Origin: Fremontodendron californicum
Lineage: Eukaryota; Streptophyta; Magnoliopsida; Malvales; Malvaceae
Reading direction: 5' to 3'
Assembly: GCA_030761205.1 (NCBI GenBank)
Contig: JAULJL010000027.1
Location: forward strand, 19,160,501-19,224,500
DNA: 64,000 nucleotides
Shown here: one piece after another, positions 22,405-32,509 of the stretch
Layout: each line of letters opens with the position of its first letter
Numbering within the stretch: the first letter of the stretch is position 1
Translations under genes and position numbers: made by a program
The notes under the pieces: generated by a model
What the model was told of the DNA's origin: nothing
Databases searched by the model: none
The model's input: the letters and a program-made list of their open reading frames with translations, nothing else

Positions 22405-22425
22405 CCTGAAAAAAAATGAAATAAA
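22405..22425 (-). promoter_or_regulatory. Probable splice acceptor before the Cys-rich ORF (LOG-RE1)
   Basis: Minus strand: a T-rich tract ends in TTTTTTTTCAG at 22406, and ATG starts at 22404. LOG-RE2 keeps it (CAG 53275-53277). A strong pyrimidine tract with CAG so close to a start codon suggests a spliced subgenomic mRNA. Confidence 0.55.
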
Positions 22426-22549
22426 ATAAAATGAAAGAGAAATTTATATACAATATCAGTTTTGTGGGTAGCTGATGGAACCGACTTAAATAATCACGGA
22501 GTACCGTTATCCGCCATTTAACCGGGGTAAAAAAAAATTATATTTACAT

Positions 22550-25333
22550 CTAGTTATTTTCAAAACAAGGATCAGAAAGAAAAACAACCTCTTCTTGAGT
22601 AACATGATTTTCCAAAAAGAGTTTGAGTCTTTGTCCATTTACCTTGAATACGTTACCATTTTGAGGATTCTCAATGTCAACTGCTCCATAATGATACACA
22701 TGCTTAACCACAAATGGGCCAGTCCATCTTGATCTCAACTTACCAGGAAATATGTGAAGTCTAGAATTATAAAGTAGAACTTTTTGCCCAACATTAAATG
22801 TTTTTCTTGAAATTAACTTGTCATGAAAGGCTTTAGTTCTTTCTTTATGAATTTTAGAATTCTCATATGCATCATTTTTGAGTTCCTCAAGTTCATTTAT
22901 GACTGGAAAAGTTTTATTCTCACCCAAAAAGGAATATTTTAGCTCGGATGGCAATGGTTTTAAATCCAGCTTGGGTGGTTCAATAGTTGATGGTACAGTG
23001 ACATTTGTGAGTGATGGAAGTTCCTCAAACTTTTGTTTCCAACAATGCTTAACCTGAAAGGAATTTAACAAAGAATCAGTGTGTGAAATTTCTGAAGCAT
23101 TATCAAACTCACATTCAATTAAATAAGCTTCTAAAGGATCATGGAATGTGGTAGTGGTGAGATGTTCATGAACAAGTTCTTCAATGAAATCGACTTCATG
23201 TACTTCTGAATCATCACCAGGTTGCTTGCAAGTGTTGAACACATTCAATTCTAAAGTCATATTTCCAAAAGAAATGTTCAACATACCATTCCTGCAATTT
23301 ATCAGAGCATTAGAAGTTGCAAGAAATGGACGGCCTAATATAACAGGAATTTGAACATTTGGATTTGAAACAGGATGTGTGTCCAAAACAATAAAATCAA
23401 CAGGGAAGTAAAAATTATCAATTTGAACCAAAACATCTTCAACTATCCCTCGAGGAATTTTTACAGAACGATCAGCTAGTTGAAGTGTAACAGGTGTTTC
23501 CTTGAGTTCACCTAAACCTAACTGTTGATAAACAGAAAAAGGCAAAAGATTAACACTAGCACCAAGATCAAGCAATGCACGTTCTATTCTAGTGTTTCCA
23601 ATGATGCATGAGATTGTTGGACATCCAGGATCTTTGAATTTTGGTGGAGTAAGGTGCTGAATGATTGAGCTCACACTTTCCGTCAAAAATGCTTTCTTTT
23701 GTACATTATGTTTCCTTTTAACTGTGCACATGTCCTTCAAAAATTTAGCATAAGATGGAACTTGTTTGATTGCATCCAATAAAGGAATGTTAATCTTAAC
23801 TTGTTTGAAAAGTTCATAAATTTCTGCATTTTGATTCAAATTCTTTATTGTTTGCAACCTTTGAGGAAAATGAGCAGGATGCATACCTTTTTCTTTGTCC
23901 AAATTTTCAAGAAGTTCAGACTTACCATCATCCTTACCATTACTTTTCGGAGGGGAAAGAGGATCTTGGTCTTTTGATGGAATCTTTTTGTCAATTGCCT
24001 TTCCACTTCGAAGAGTTGTGATAGAACTGGCATTTTCCTGTTGAGTTTCAATGGAGCAAGAAACAAGACATTGAGTAGAAGGGTTAGGCTGAGGTTGAGC
24101 AGGAAACTTACCTTTTTCTTGAGTGCGTAATGAAGCTGTCAATGTGGACAAGGTGTTTTTGATCTCATTGATGTCCTGTGAAGTCCGGCTATTCACATTT
24201 GCTTGTGTTTGCATGAATGCTTGCAATGTCTCTTCCAAGGTTTGTACACGTGAAGGTTGATAGGAAAAAGTGTTGCCCGGCTTTTGAGATTGTGGTACCT
24301 GAACATGATTATTATTCCGCCAACTGAAGTTGGGATGATTTCTCCATTCAGGGTTATACGTTTCAGAGTAAGGAGAAGGAAAAGGCTTTTTAAATGTGTT
24401 TATGGAATTTACTTGATCATGCAACGCTTCTTTAAGAATGGGAATGTTTGGACATTCAGAAGTGGGGTGTCCCATGATTTCACAAATTCCACAACTTTCT
24501 TCATTTTTAACCGTTTTGACTTCTTTTACTTCTCTAAGTTCCATGGCTTCAATCTTTCTAGCCAAATTAGCTACTTTAGCTTTTATCTCATCTTCTTGAC
24601 TAAAATGATATTTTCCTCTGTTAGAAACAAGATTAGATCTATTGGAACTTTCAGAGGAATTATCTGTGTGCCAGGCTTGAGAGTTATCTGCCAAATGGTC
24701 TAGGTAGTCAAAGGCTTCTTCAGGTTCTTTTTCTAGAAACTCACCGTTACACATTGTTTCAACAAATTGTTTAGTTTCGGGAGTTAAACTTTCATAAAAG
24801 AAACTAATAAGACGCCATTTTTCAAAACCATGATGTGGACAAGAACTTAACAAATCTTTAAAACGCTCCCAGCACTGAAAAAATGCTTCATTTTGATTTT
24901 GATTGAAATTTTGAATCTGTCTTTTCAAAGCAGTAGTTTTATGTGCTGGGAAAAATTTCTTTAGAAACTCAGTTTGTAATTCTTGCCATGTGCCAATTGA
25001 CCTTGGTTTTAAATTATGAAGCCAAATTTTTGCTTTATCTTTTAAAGAAAAAGGAAATAATTTTAGCTTGACAATTTCATTTGTACATTGTTGGTCATTA
25101 AAGGTGACACATACATCTTCGAAGTCTTTTAGAAACGAGTAAGCACTTTCCGATTCCAACCCATAGAAATTTGGAAGCAAAGCTATCATACCTGGTTTAA
25201 AACGAAAGTTGTTTGCATTGAGAGGAAAAATAAAACAAGAGGGTGATGAGCTTCGAGTTGGTTGCAAGTAGTCACGCATGGTGCGTACTTGTCTGTTCTC
25301 ATCTTCAGCATGAACACTCTCATTGTCAGCCAT
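22550..25333 (-). CDS. gag-pro: gag-protease polyprotein fused to integrase C-terminus (LOG-RE1)
   Basis: An uninterrupted 927-residue frame from ATG 25333 (an upstream in-frame ATG at 25426 would add 31 Arg-rich residues). Order: capsid-type gag about 60-215; CCHC knuckle 281-294 (C-X2-C-X4-H-X4-C); gag spacer to about 540; aspartic protease with 'LLDLGASVNLLP' at 588-597; and the start of the RT region ('LKYSFLGENKTFPV', 798-811). It then jumps in frame to the integrase tail ('LEELKNDAYENSKIHKERTK', 'GKLRSRWTGPFVV'). The RT, RNase H and integrase cores are missing. It could form particles and process itself but not copy or insert DNA. The type resembles Athila-like elements. Confidence 0.88.
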   Translation of the reverse strand: MADNESVHAEDENRQVRTMRDYLQPTRSSSPSCFIFPLNANNFRFKPGMIALLPNFYGLESESAYSFLKDFEDVCVTFNDQQCTNEIVKLKLFPFSLKDKAKIWLHNLKPRSIGTWQELQTEFLKKFFPAHKTTALKRQIQNFNQNQNEAFFQCWERFKDLLSSCPHHGFEKWRLISFFYESLTPETKQFVETMCNGEFLEKEPEEAFDYLDHLADNSQAWHTDNSSESSNRSNLVSNRGKYHFSQEDEIKAKVANLARKIEAMELREVKEVKTVKNEESCGICEIMGHPTSECPNIPILKEALHDQVNSINTFKKPFPSPYSETYNPEWRNHPNFSWRNNNHVQVPQSQKPGNTFSYQPSRVQTLEETLQAFMQTQANVNSRTSQDINEIKNTLSTLTASLRTQEKGKFPAQPQPNPSTQCLVSCSIETQQENASSITTLRSGKAIDKKIPSKDQDPLSPPKSNGKDDGKSELLENLDKEKGMHPAHFPQRLQTIKNLNQNAEIYELFKQVKINIPLLDAIKQVPSYAKFLKDMCTVKRKHNVQKKAFLTESVSSIIQHLTPPKFKDPGCPTISCIIGNTRIERALLDLGASVNLLPFSVYQQLGLGELKETPVTLQLADRSVKIPRGIVEDVLVQIDNFYFPVDFIVLDTHPVSNPNVQIPVILGRPFLATSNALINCRNGMLNISFGNMTLELNVFNTCKQPGDDSEVHEVDFIEELVHEHLTTTTFHDPLEAYLIECEFDNASEISHTDSLLNSFQVKHCWKQKFEELPSLTNVTVPSTIEPPKLDLKPLPSELKYSFLGENKTFPVINELEELKNDAYENSKIHKERTKAFHDKLISRKTFNVGQKVLLYNSRLHIFPGKLRSRWTGPFVVKHVYHYGAVDIENPQNGNVFKVNGQRLKLFLENHVTQEEVVFLSDPCFENN

Positions 25334-25352
25334 GGTAGGAGTTGTATTAGAA

Positions 25353-25364
25353 AGATTACCTGAA
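25353..25364 (-). promoter_or_regulatory. Probable splice donor upstream of gag (LOG-RE1)
   Basis: Minus strand TTTTCAG|GTAATC: the exon would end at 25360. It fits the plant donor consensus and lies between the upstream ATG (25426) and the gag ATG (25333). Paired with the acceptors at 22406 or 21521 it would make subgenomic messages. Not tested. Confidence 0.5.
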
Positions 25365-25439
25365 AAAGTTTCACAATAAAATCTAACTAAACGACGAGAT
25401 CTAAAATCACGTCGCCAAACAAGCATAAAACAAAGTTAA

Positions 25440-25550
25440 TATACAAAATTAGGCGGTATAACCAGCCAATAAAAATAAAACAAAGTTAATATACAATATA
25501 AATATAAATATATAGAAAATTAGGCGGTATAACCAGCCAATAAAAATAAA
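25440..25550 (-). repeat. Two copies of the 'GGCTGGTTATACCGCC' repeat, LOG-RE1 leader
   Basis: On the minus strand 'attggctggttataccgcct' occurs twice, about 70 bases apart, just inside the 5' LTR. In LOG-RE2 four copies of the same unit lie inside each LTR (51222-51373, 58216-58367). The unit has moved across the LTR boundary between family members. Confidence 0.8.
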
Positions 25551-25582
25551 TATACTTATAAACTTATATACTTAGTATTGCC

Positions 25583-25600
25583 TCCCCGGCAACGGCGCCA
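25583..25600 (-). other. Primer-binding site of LOG-RE1 (tRNA-Asp)
   Basis: Minus strand TGGCGCCGTTGCCGGGGA, six bases after the 5' LTR, is the complement of the plant tRNA-Asp 3' end (…CCCCGGCAACGGCGCCA). This primer is usual for Athila-like elements. Confidence 0.9.
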
Positions 25601-25606
25601 AAAACT

Positions 25607-27110
25607 TGATGGAGACTCAATTAAGAGTTGTAAACCCAAGTGCAGGTTATGTTCAAGTAATAAATTCTCGGGTGTCCGAGGTCGAACCACAGGGAAGCGT
25701 ATTAGTAAGTATAAGTTTATAAATATATAAGAAAAAGAAAATAAACAAGATATTAGGGAATCAATAACAAAGAAAGTAAACAAGATATTAGAGAACAAAA
25801 TAAACAAAATAACATAAAAGCAATTAAACAAGATATAAAAAAAAACAATAAGAAAAGATGTTGAGGTTAGAGAATCCACTCTTGGTGTTATGCTAAGATT
25901 AATCTTGTTTTATTACACAATTGAAATCCACACATAAGGGAGGTTCCAACCGGAAGGTTTAGCAATTCAGTCCAAATTGTCCAACGTCCATAGCATATGA
26001 TATTATGTTCATTTGGTGTCCTCAAAACTCACAAAAAGAGTCCAAGCATTCCTTATGCCAAGGTATATGTCTACAACAAATCAAGGTTATGAAACCAAGC
26101 ATTTACTGTGCCATTTTCATTGTCAATAATGAATCAAGATCTCTACTTTGCAAGTATGATTTTAAACTAAAAGAAAATATTATCTATACTAGTGTTTATA
26201 AATGATGATTCATTTTAGCTCATGTTTAAGAGACTAACCTTAGCATTTACCAAGAGCTTCACCTCATCACCTCAACAATATGATTAGCAACACATACTAG
26301 ATATGAATAAAATGAAAAGAAATGTAAGAAGCATAAGTAAATAAAAAAAGAAAACTAGAGAAAGGAAAGAAGAAGAAGAAAACTTAGAGAATTTTACTAC
26401 AAAGGCTAATATCCTACCAATGTATCATGTATCCCCATACTCATCCAAGGCCCTCTATTTATACACATTTTGGAGGGCTAAATGACAAGAGACAAGCTTT
26501 ACAAATTTCAAAGGTAGGTATAATAGGTGGGTGCATTTTTCTAACAATTTTCGTCATATTGTATGACAATTCTGATCAGCCAGCTTGATGGTCGATTTTG
26601 TCAATGTTGGAGGCTCGATCTGATAAAATGGTCTTCTAGAAAAATATACCCCTATCAGTTACGGATCCATAGCCGTTGGAATCAGATCATTTGCGCACGT
26701 GGATCGGAAGATATGGTCAAAATACCAAAACGGTGCAGAACAGACGTCATTGCACATCAGCCAACTTGATGGTCGATTTCGCTAGGGAAAACGACTCCGT
26801 TTCAAGAAGTGTAAAACATGAAAAAGATAGATATGCCTCTTAGCTTTGCAGGGATACAAAGTTCAGCCTTATTGCTTCAGTGAAACTCGAGATATAGCTG
26901 ATATGGCAAAAGGTGTCGGAACTGGAACTGAACTGGATTTGCCCTTAATTCTAGTAATCTGAAATCACTCAAAGAAACTTGTGAAAAACACCAAATTACA
27001 TAAAAATATAAAAGATCATAAACACAATTAGACTAAACAATAATAACTCGTATTTGACACAAAACAATAATAAAACATAACTAAAAACTATATAATTATA
27101 CGAGTTATCA
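25607..27110 (-). repeat. 5' LTR of LOG-RE1
   Basis: 1504 bases, TGATAACTCG...TCTCCATCA on the minus strand. It has the same TATA box, G-box and TGACGTC as the 3' LTR. Differences seen: one additional A near 25841 and T instead of C at about 26938. Confidence 0.92.
26456..26463 (-). promoter_or_regulatory. TATA box in the LOG-RE1 5' LTR
   Basis: TATAAATA on the minus strand, the presumed start region for the full-length RNA of LOG-RE1. G-box at 26696-26701 upstream. Confidence 0.75.
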
Positions 27111-27115
27111 CAGTA
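27111..27115 (+). other. Target-site duplication of LOG-RE1 (CAGTA), right
   Basis: Exact repeat of 17550-17554 directly after the LTR. Confidence 0.95.
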
Positions 27116-27911
27116 CAAGCATATGACCGACATGGCGCCTAACCGTCTCACCTTGCAAAATATGAAGAAAAGAGCTACTGAGAGCTTCAAAGAATATAGG
27201 CAACGGTGGATGAGCCTGGCCGCCCAAGTACAACCACCCTTAACTCAGAAGGAAACCATTGTCATTTTTGTGAATACACTGCAGGCCCCGTACTATGATA
27301 TACTTGTCGGCAACACCACGAAGAATTTTTCAGACATGGTAATTTCAGGGGAGATGATTGAGAATGCTATCAAGGATGGGAAAATTGAAGGAGAAAGAAC
27401 ATCCAATATCAAGGAAAAAGGGGCATCTGAATAGAAAAAAAAAGATACCCAAGTCATGGAAGACTTTGCCCCACCTCCTCAATTCTCCTCGTATCAGCCA
27501 TTTCACTCTACTGTGAACAATGTCTCTCAAGGTTTTTATCCCTACCAACCAATGACTGCAACTACACCAGAATTTACATCTGTCTATCAATCAAACACCC
27601 TTGGGAATAATCGAATGGGGCATAAAAAGCGAAAAAAATATCAGGATGACCCGATTCCTGTGACATACAGTGAGCTATTACCTCAACTCATCCAGATTCA
27701 CCTTGTGACACCCATGCAAATAGAGCCTTTGAAGCCCCCTTATCCGAGCTGGTATGATGCTAATGAGTGTTGTGGTTATGATTCTGGCAATCAAGGTCAC
27801 TCAACAGAGAATTGCCCCGCTTTGAAATACAAGGTCAGGGATCTCATCAAGGCTGGTTCGATAAGTTTTGAAGATGGGAAAGCCAAGTGTCATAAGAAAC
27901 ATGGTGCATGA
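27116..27911 (+). pseudogene. Element B gag, 3' part
   Basis: Continuation of the capsid after LOG-RE1: 'RATESFKEYRQRWMSLAAQV' and 'NATKNF'-like 'NTTKNFSDMVISGEMIENA'. A TAG at about 27432 is followed by the same frame again: Pro/Tyr-rich linker, 'DPIPVTYSELLPQL', 'LKPPYPSWYDANECCGY' and a zinc motif in which some conserved His/Cys are changed. It ends at 27911. Nothing like protease follows. Confidence 0.8.
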
Positions 27912-30710
27912 TCATATTAGGTTTTTGACACATGTAGTTCTATACATTGTGATGATGAATGCACTTGTCTCATGTTAACATCTACATGAATTAAATGAAT
28001 TTTGAATTTTAAATGCTTAGTGTTTGTTGTGTTTTAACAATAATTTGAATTTGCAAAAACAAGCATTAAGGAAATTTTTAATAATGGACAGTCTCGAAAA
28101 TATTGTTGATCATTGTTAGACATGACCCAACACCCTCCCCCTTCTTTTTTTGGGTTTCTCTAAGCCTAAATCTCTTAAACCAAGAACACTTGAAAGACCT
28201 AATGCTTCAAGGAATATGAATGATTTGACTTCATAAAACCATTGTCATCATAGAATAAGCAAAGACGTAGATCTTAATCTAGGCTATGAACAAAGGAACG
28301 AACTTTTTGAAAATTTTCAAATTCCTTGAAATTCAAATAAATGAGACATTCTTTCAAGAATCTAGATTTTGATAATTTGGTGTGTGTCAAGATTGTGCTA
28401 AAACCATTTATGACCTTTCCCAATGATCATAAAACTTCAAATACCCAAACATCACTTCATGATTGACACTCTGGGGCACAATGACTAAACCAGATTATCT
28501 CATATCCCAGAGAAAACCTATTTTTAGGTCATATTTTCCTCGTCTCTTCAAAGAACTCAGATTTGAAATTCAGTCTTTTCAGTACAGACCTAGACTTGCT
28601 ATATTCCTCGTTGATACAAATTCTCATGGTTAATCAAATTGGGGCATCATATGTGGAAATGATGGATACATGGTGAATAAGGATGGACTAATGCCTGAAT
28701 CATTGGGGCATGCGATGAAAATGAAAAATGAAAAAAATTGTGGTATCATGCATATGAGAATTCGGATGATTCCAAAGTGCAAAATGAATTTTGATTATCT
28801 ATTTCCCCTGGGGTTTGCTTTTAAATGTGAGTATTTGTGCTTGACATGAGAAATGACCATCTTTCATATCCCTTTCGCATAAAAGAAATTACCCATAGTC
28901 ACCCCTTTTGAGCCAAAATAATTGTTTTTTCTTTAAACCCTGATCAAGGATTACTCTCTACACTGGGGGCAAGTACGAGGAAAGATCTTTTTAAAGATCA
29001 TTGAGAAATGAGTCCTAGCTCAAAGACAGACACAAAGCAAATGGAGCTCCGAATAAATACGGGCTCACTCTATCAAAGAGAAAAAGGGGAAAAGATGGTG
29101 AAATGAAAGCCAAGAAAAACAAAAAAGAAAACAAAATGTGTGAAAGACATGGCAAATTGAAAGCCAAAAGCAAGGAAGAAAAAGAGCAAAGTTAAAAGGA
29201 AAGAAATGTCCAAAAGGGAAAAATGCTTCAAATAGAATCCTCCTCAAGAAATGATCCTTGATCTGATTACCCTCAAACACATATTTTGGGCCTATTTATC
29301 CTTTCTTTCTGAACCCTGAGCCATGGCCTACATTACGTGCTTTAAAAGTCCATTTTGATCAAGCATGAATATTTAATTTGAAAGGTTTTTCCTCAAATTT
29401 TATCCCATTATCATTGCACTAAGGAAGAATTTAGAATTCTCAAGTGTATGGTAAAAAAAAAAAAAAGAGAGAGAGAGAGAAAAATTGGAAAGAATGGGAC
29501 TCTAGGGCGAAAACCCAAAAATGGGCGGTCTAGAGTAAAATGAAAATTTTTAATGCCATCTATGAAAGTGCCGATACCACAAAAAAAAGAAGGTCAACTT
29601 AAAAAAAAAACGGTCATCGAGGAACATTTAAGAATTTCTGAACCTCCCATACTATCAACTCTCATTCGGAGGATTGTTTTCAAAAACTGAAACTTTTTTT
29701 TCCTCCAAGATTAAACTTTTCATAAACATCCCAGCTAATCTTGATGCTTGTCAAAATACCTTGATATGGAAACTAAAAGAATGTTGAATTTGCTTGGTTC
29801 TCAAAGAATTCATGATTTATAAAACCTGTTCCATTTGTGAGCCTAGAAGGGATATACATTTTTGTCATGAAGTTTTCCTGGAAAAGCCAGAATCTTGTTA
29901 TACCAAGCCTTGCCAGTCCTAGTTGAAAAAACCCAGATTGATACTTAGAGAAAATTCTAACAATGATCATCAGTCTTCAAAAGATTTATACATCACACAT
30001 TGTGGGGTTAATATTTTTTGTTCAGAAGTTTTCAAAATGAGAAAACAAATAAAGATATTTTTTGAAATACCCATTTTGATGTTGACATGAGACAAGGATT
30101 TTTCTAACCCAAAGGTATAGAACTGCCAAGATAGGTTCTGACTTCCAGATATGAGAAGAAGAAATAGAATCCGGTTCAGATCTCTATTGATGAAAGTTTG
30201 AAAACTGTTGGGGCAAAGAGAATAGCCAAAATGAATTGAAGATATACTCTGATTTGAAGAGGAAAAATGAATCGGAAAGGCTAAGCCAAAGTCTAGAAAA
30301 ACAACTGGGGGCATTTGCATCACTCATGAGCACTCATCTCTTTATCGAGCTTTTGCATCTGCACAGTGACGGCAAGCATTTGCATCATTCATGGGTATTT
30401 GCATTGGCATTATTCCATAAGCATCTGCATTTTACCTTTACATTTACATTCTTCATGGAATTCGCATTTGTGTCATCTCAAGCAATTGCATCATTTCTAG
30501 AATCATTGCATTTTCATTATTGTATGGTAATTGTAGTTACACCATTTATAAACCAGTTACATGAATACAATTAGTAGGGGTATCTGCGTCATGAAACATG
30601 GGCATCAATCCAGGCCATTTGCATTTGCATTAAGAAACATTTACATCAATCCAAGCATTTACATTTGCACCATGAAGCATGAGCACCTTGTTAAAAGACA
30701 TGTGCATCTG
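27912..30710 (+). other. Non-coding stretch of element B in place of pol
   Basis: About 2.8 kb without any supported gene. Around 29500-29530 the words 'gaaaacccaaaaatgggcgg' resemble the block just after the pol stop of element D (62600-62670, 'gaaaacccaaaaagggcgg'), so pol has been lost and the post-pol region kept. An A-run followed by (GA)n is at 29454-29480. From about 30310 the sequence is rich in scattered 'catttgcatc' words. Confidence 0.6.
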
Positions 30711-30714
30711 CATC

Positions 30715-32145
30715 ATTTCTCAAAGCTTCTGGAGGAGTTACCCAGAATTTTACAATGAGCAAGACTTTGGTGGTGATAGCCAAAGCTTCTGGTGGGGATA
30801 TCCAGAATTTTACAAATTTTAAAAGTGAACAAGTCTTCGGTAGTGGTAGCTGAAGCCTCTGATGGAGATATCCAGGGTTTTATAATTTTGAAAAATGAGA
30901 AATCTTCTTCTGGAGGAGTTACCCAGAATTTTACAATGAGCAAGTCTTTAGTGGTGATAGCCAAAGCTTCTGGAGGAGTTACCCAGATTTTTTACAATGA
31001 GCAAGTCTTTGGTGGCGATAGCCAAAGCTTCTGGAGGAGTTACCTAGAATTTTACAATGAGCAAACCTTTGGTGGTGATAGCCAAAGCTTCTGGTGGGGA
31101 TATCCAGAATTTTATAGTTTTAAAAGTGAACAAGTCTTCGATGGTGATAGCTGAAGCCTCTGGTGGAGATATCCAGGGTTTTATAATTTTGAAAAATGAG
31201 AAATCTTCTTCTGGAGGAGTTACCCAGAATTTTACAATGAGCAAGTCTTTGGTGGTGATAGCCAAAGCTTCTGGAGGAGTTACCTAGAATTTTACAATGA
31301 GCAAACCTTTGGTGGTGATAGCCAAAGCTTCTGGTGGGGATATCCAGAATTTTACAGTTTTAAAAGTGAACAAGTCTTCAGAGGTGATAGCTGAAGCCTT
31401 TGGTAGAGATATCCAGGGTTTTATAATTTTGAAAAATGAGAAATCTTCTTCTGGAGAAGTTACCCAGAATTTTATTCAACATGTGCATCTACATCAAGAA
31501 GCATTTGCATCAATCTAAGTTAGTTGAATCTGCATCAAGAAAATTTGCATCAAATCAAGTCATTTACATTTGCATTAAAGATATTTGCACCAGTCTAAGT
31601 CATTTGCATCTACATCAAGAAGCGTTTGCATCAATTAAAGACATTTGCATTTGCATCATGAAGCATCTGCATCATTTCTCAAAGCTTCTGGAGGAGATAT
31701 CCAGAGTTTAAAATTTTTTGAAAAGGGAGAAAGTCTTCGGTTGTGATAGCTGAAGCCTCTGGAGGAGATATCCAGAGTTTTAAAATCCTTTGAAAAGGTA
31801 GCAAGTCTTCGGTGGTAATAGCTGAAGCTTCTGGAGGTGATACCCAGAATTTTTACAAATTTTAAACAGTGAGAAAGTCTTCGGTGGTGATAGCTGAAGC
31901 TTCTGGAGGAGATACCCATAATTTTTACAAATTTTAAACAGTGAGAAAGTCTTCGGTTGTGATAGCTGAAGCCTCTGTGGAGATATCCAGAGTTTTAAAA
32001 TCCTTTAAAAAGGTAGAAAGTCTTTGGTGGTGATAACCAAAGCCTCTGGTGGAGATATTCAGTGTTTTACAGTTTTAAAAATGAGCAAGACTTTGGTGGT
32101 GATAGCCGAAGCTTCTGGAGGAGATACCCAAAATTTTAAACGCAG
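30715..32145 (+). repeat. Minisatellite in the 3' region of element B
   Basis: About two dozen ~59-60-base units of the form 'aagcttctggaggagttacc', 'cagaattttacaatgagcaa', 'gtctttggtggtgatagc'. They alternate between an 'aagcttctgg' and a 'gaagcctctgg' type, giving a higher-order repeat of roughly 240 bases between 30780 and 31480. A spacer of 'catttgcatc' words interrupts at about 31485-31675. Open frames on both strands are repeat artefacts. Confidence 0.85.
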
Positions 32146-32509
32146 CTGAGAACAAGACAGGTTAAGGCCCCGAGACCATCGTTGAGGTCATTTCTTTTCT
32201 TGCAAATCGAATTCGTTTCCTTAAGACGGGTCGAGCCTTGATTAGTCAGGGAATTCAATTTAAGGATAAAATCTTCAATTTACTGTTTTAAAAAAATGAA
32301 AAAACTGAAAAGAAATGAAAAAAAATGAAGAAATGAAGAAGTGAAAAAATGAAAACTAAAAATTGAAAAAACCGAAAAAAAATGTTAGAAAAAAGAAAAA
32401 GAAACCCCTTTCCTTTTCCTTCACATGTGATTTCACTGATCGTACAAAATTAGTGTCGGTTTATCTTTGTCTGTTTCCTGATTCTCAGCAATAGCCAAAG
32501 AGGGGCAGC
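32146..32509 (+). other. Pre-LTR block and polypurine tract of element B
   Basis: Contains 'gagccttgattagtcaggga', an A-rich stretch and the tract 'aaagaggggcagc' (32497-32509) directly before the LTR. It matches 545-787 of element C. No gene. Confidence 0.8.

Larger units (their letters stand above)
17555..27110 (-). mobile_element. LOG-RE1: non-autonomous Athila-like element with LOG cargo
   Basis: Complete minus-strand element of 9556 bases: LTRs 25607-27110 (5') and 17555-19057 (3'), tRNA-Asp primer site, a gag-protease frame fused to the tail of integrase, a Cys-rich ORF, a LOG gene and a polypurine tract. RT, RNase H and the integrase core are deleted. The LTRs differ by one A in a run and one substitution as far as I can see, so insertion is recent. 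It must have been copied in trans. The cargo occupies the position where Athila elements hold an envelope-like gene. Confidence 0.92.

Noticed and set aside
24257..24703. 148-codon plus-strand frame
   Set aside because: Antisense to the gag of LOG-RE1; no motif.
30792..31919. Open frames on both strands in the minisatellite of element B (for example 30792-31154)
   Set aside because: The unit happens to lack stops in several frames at once; the proteins simply repeat the unit. Not genes.
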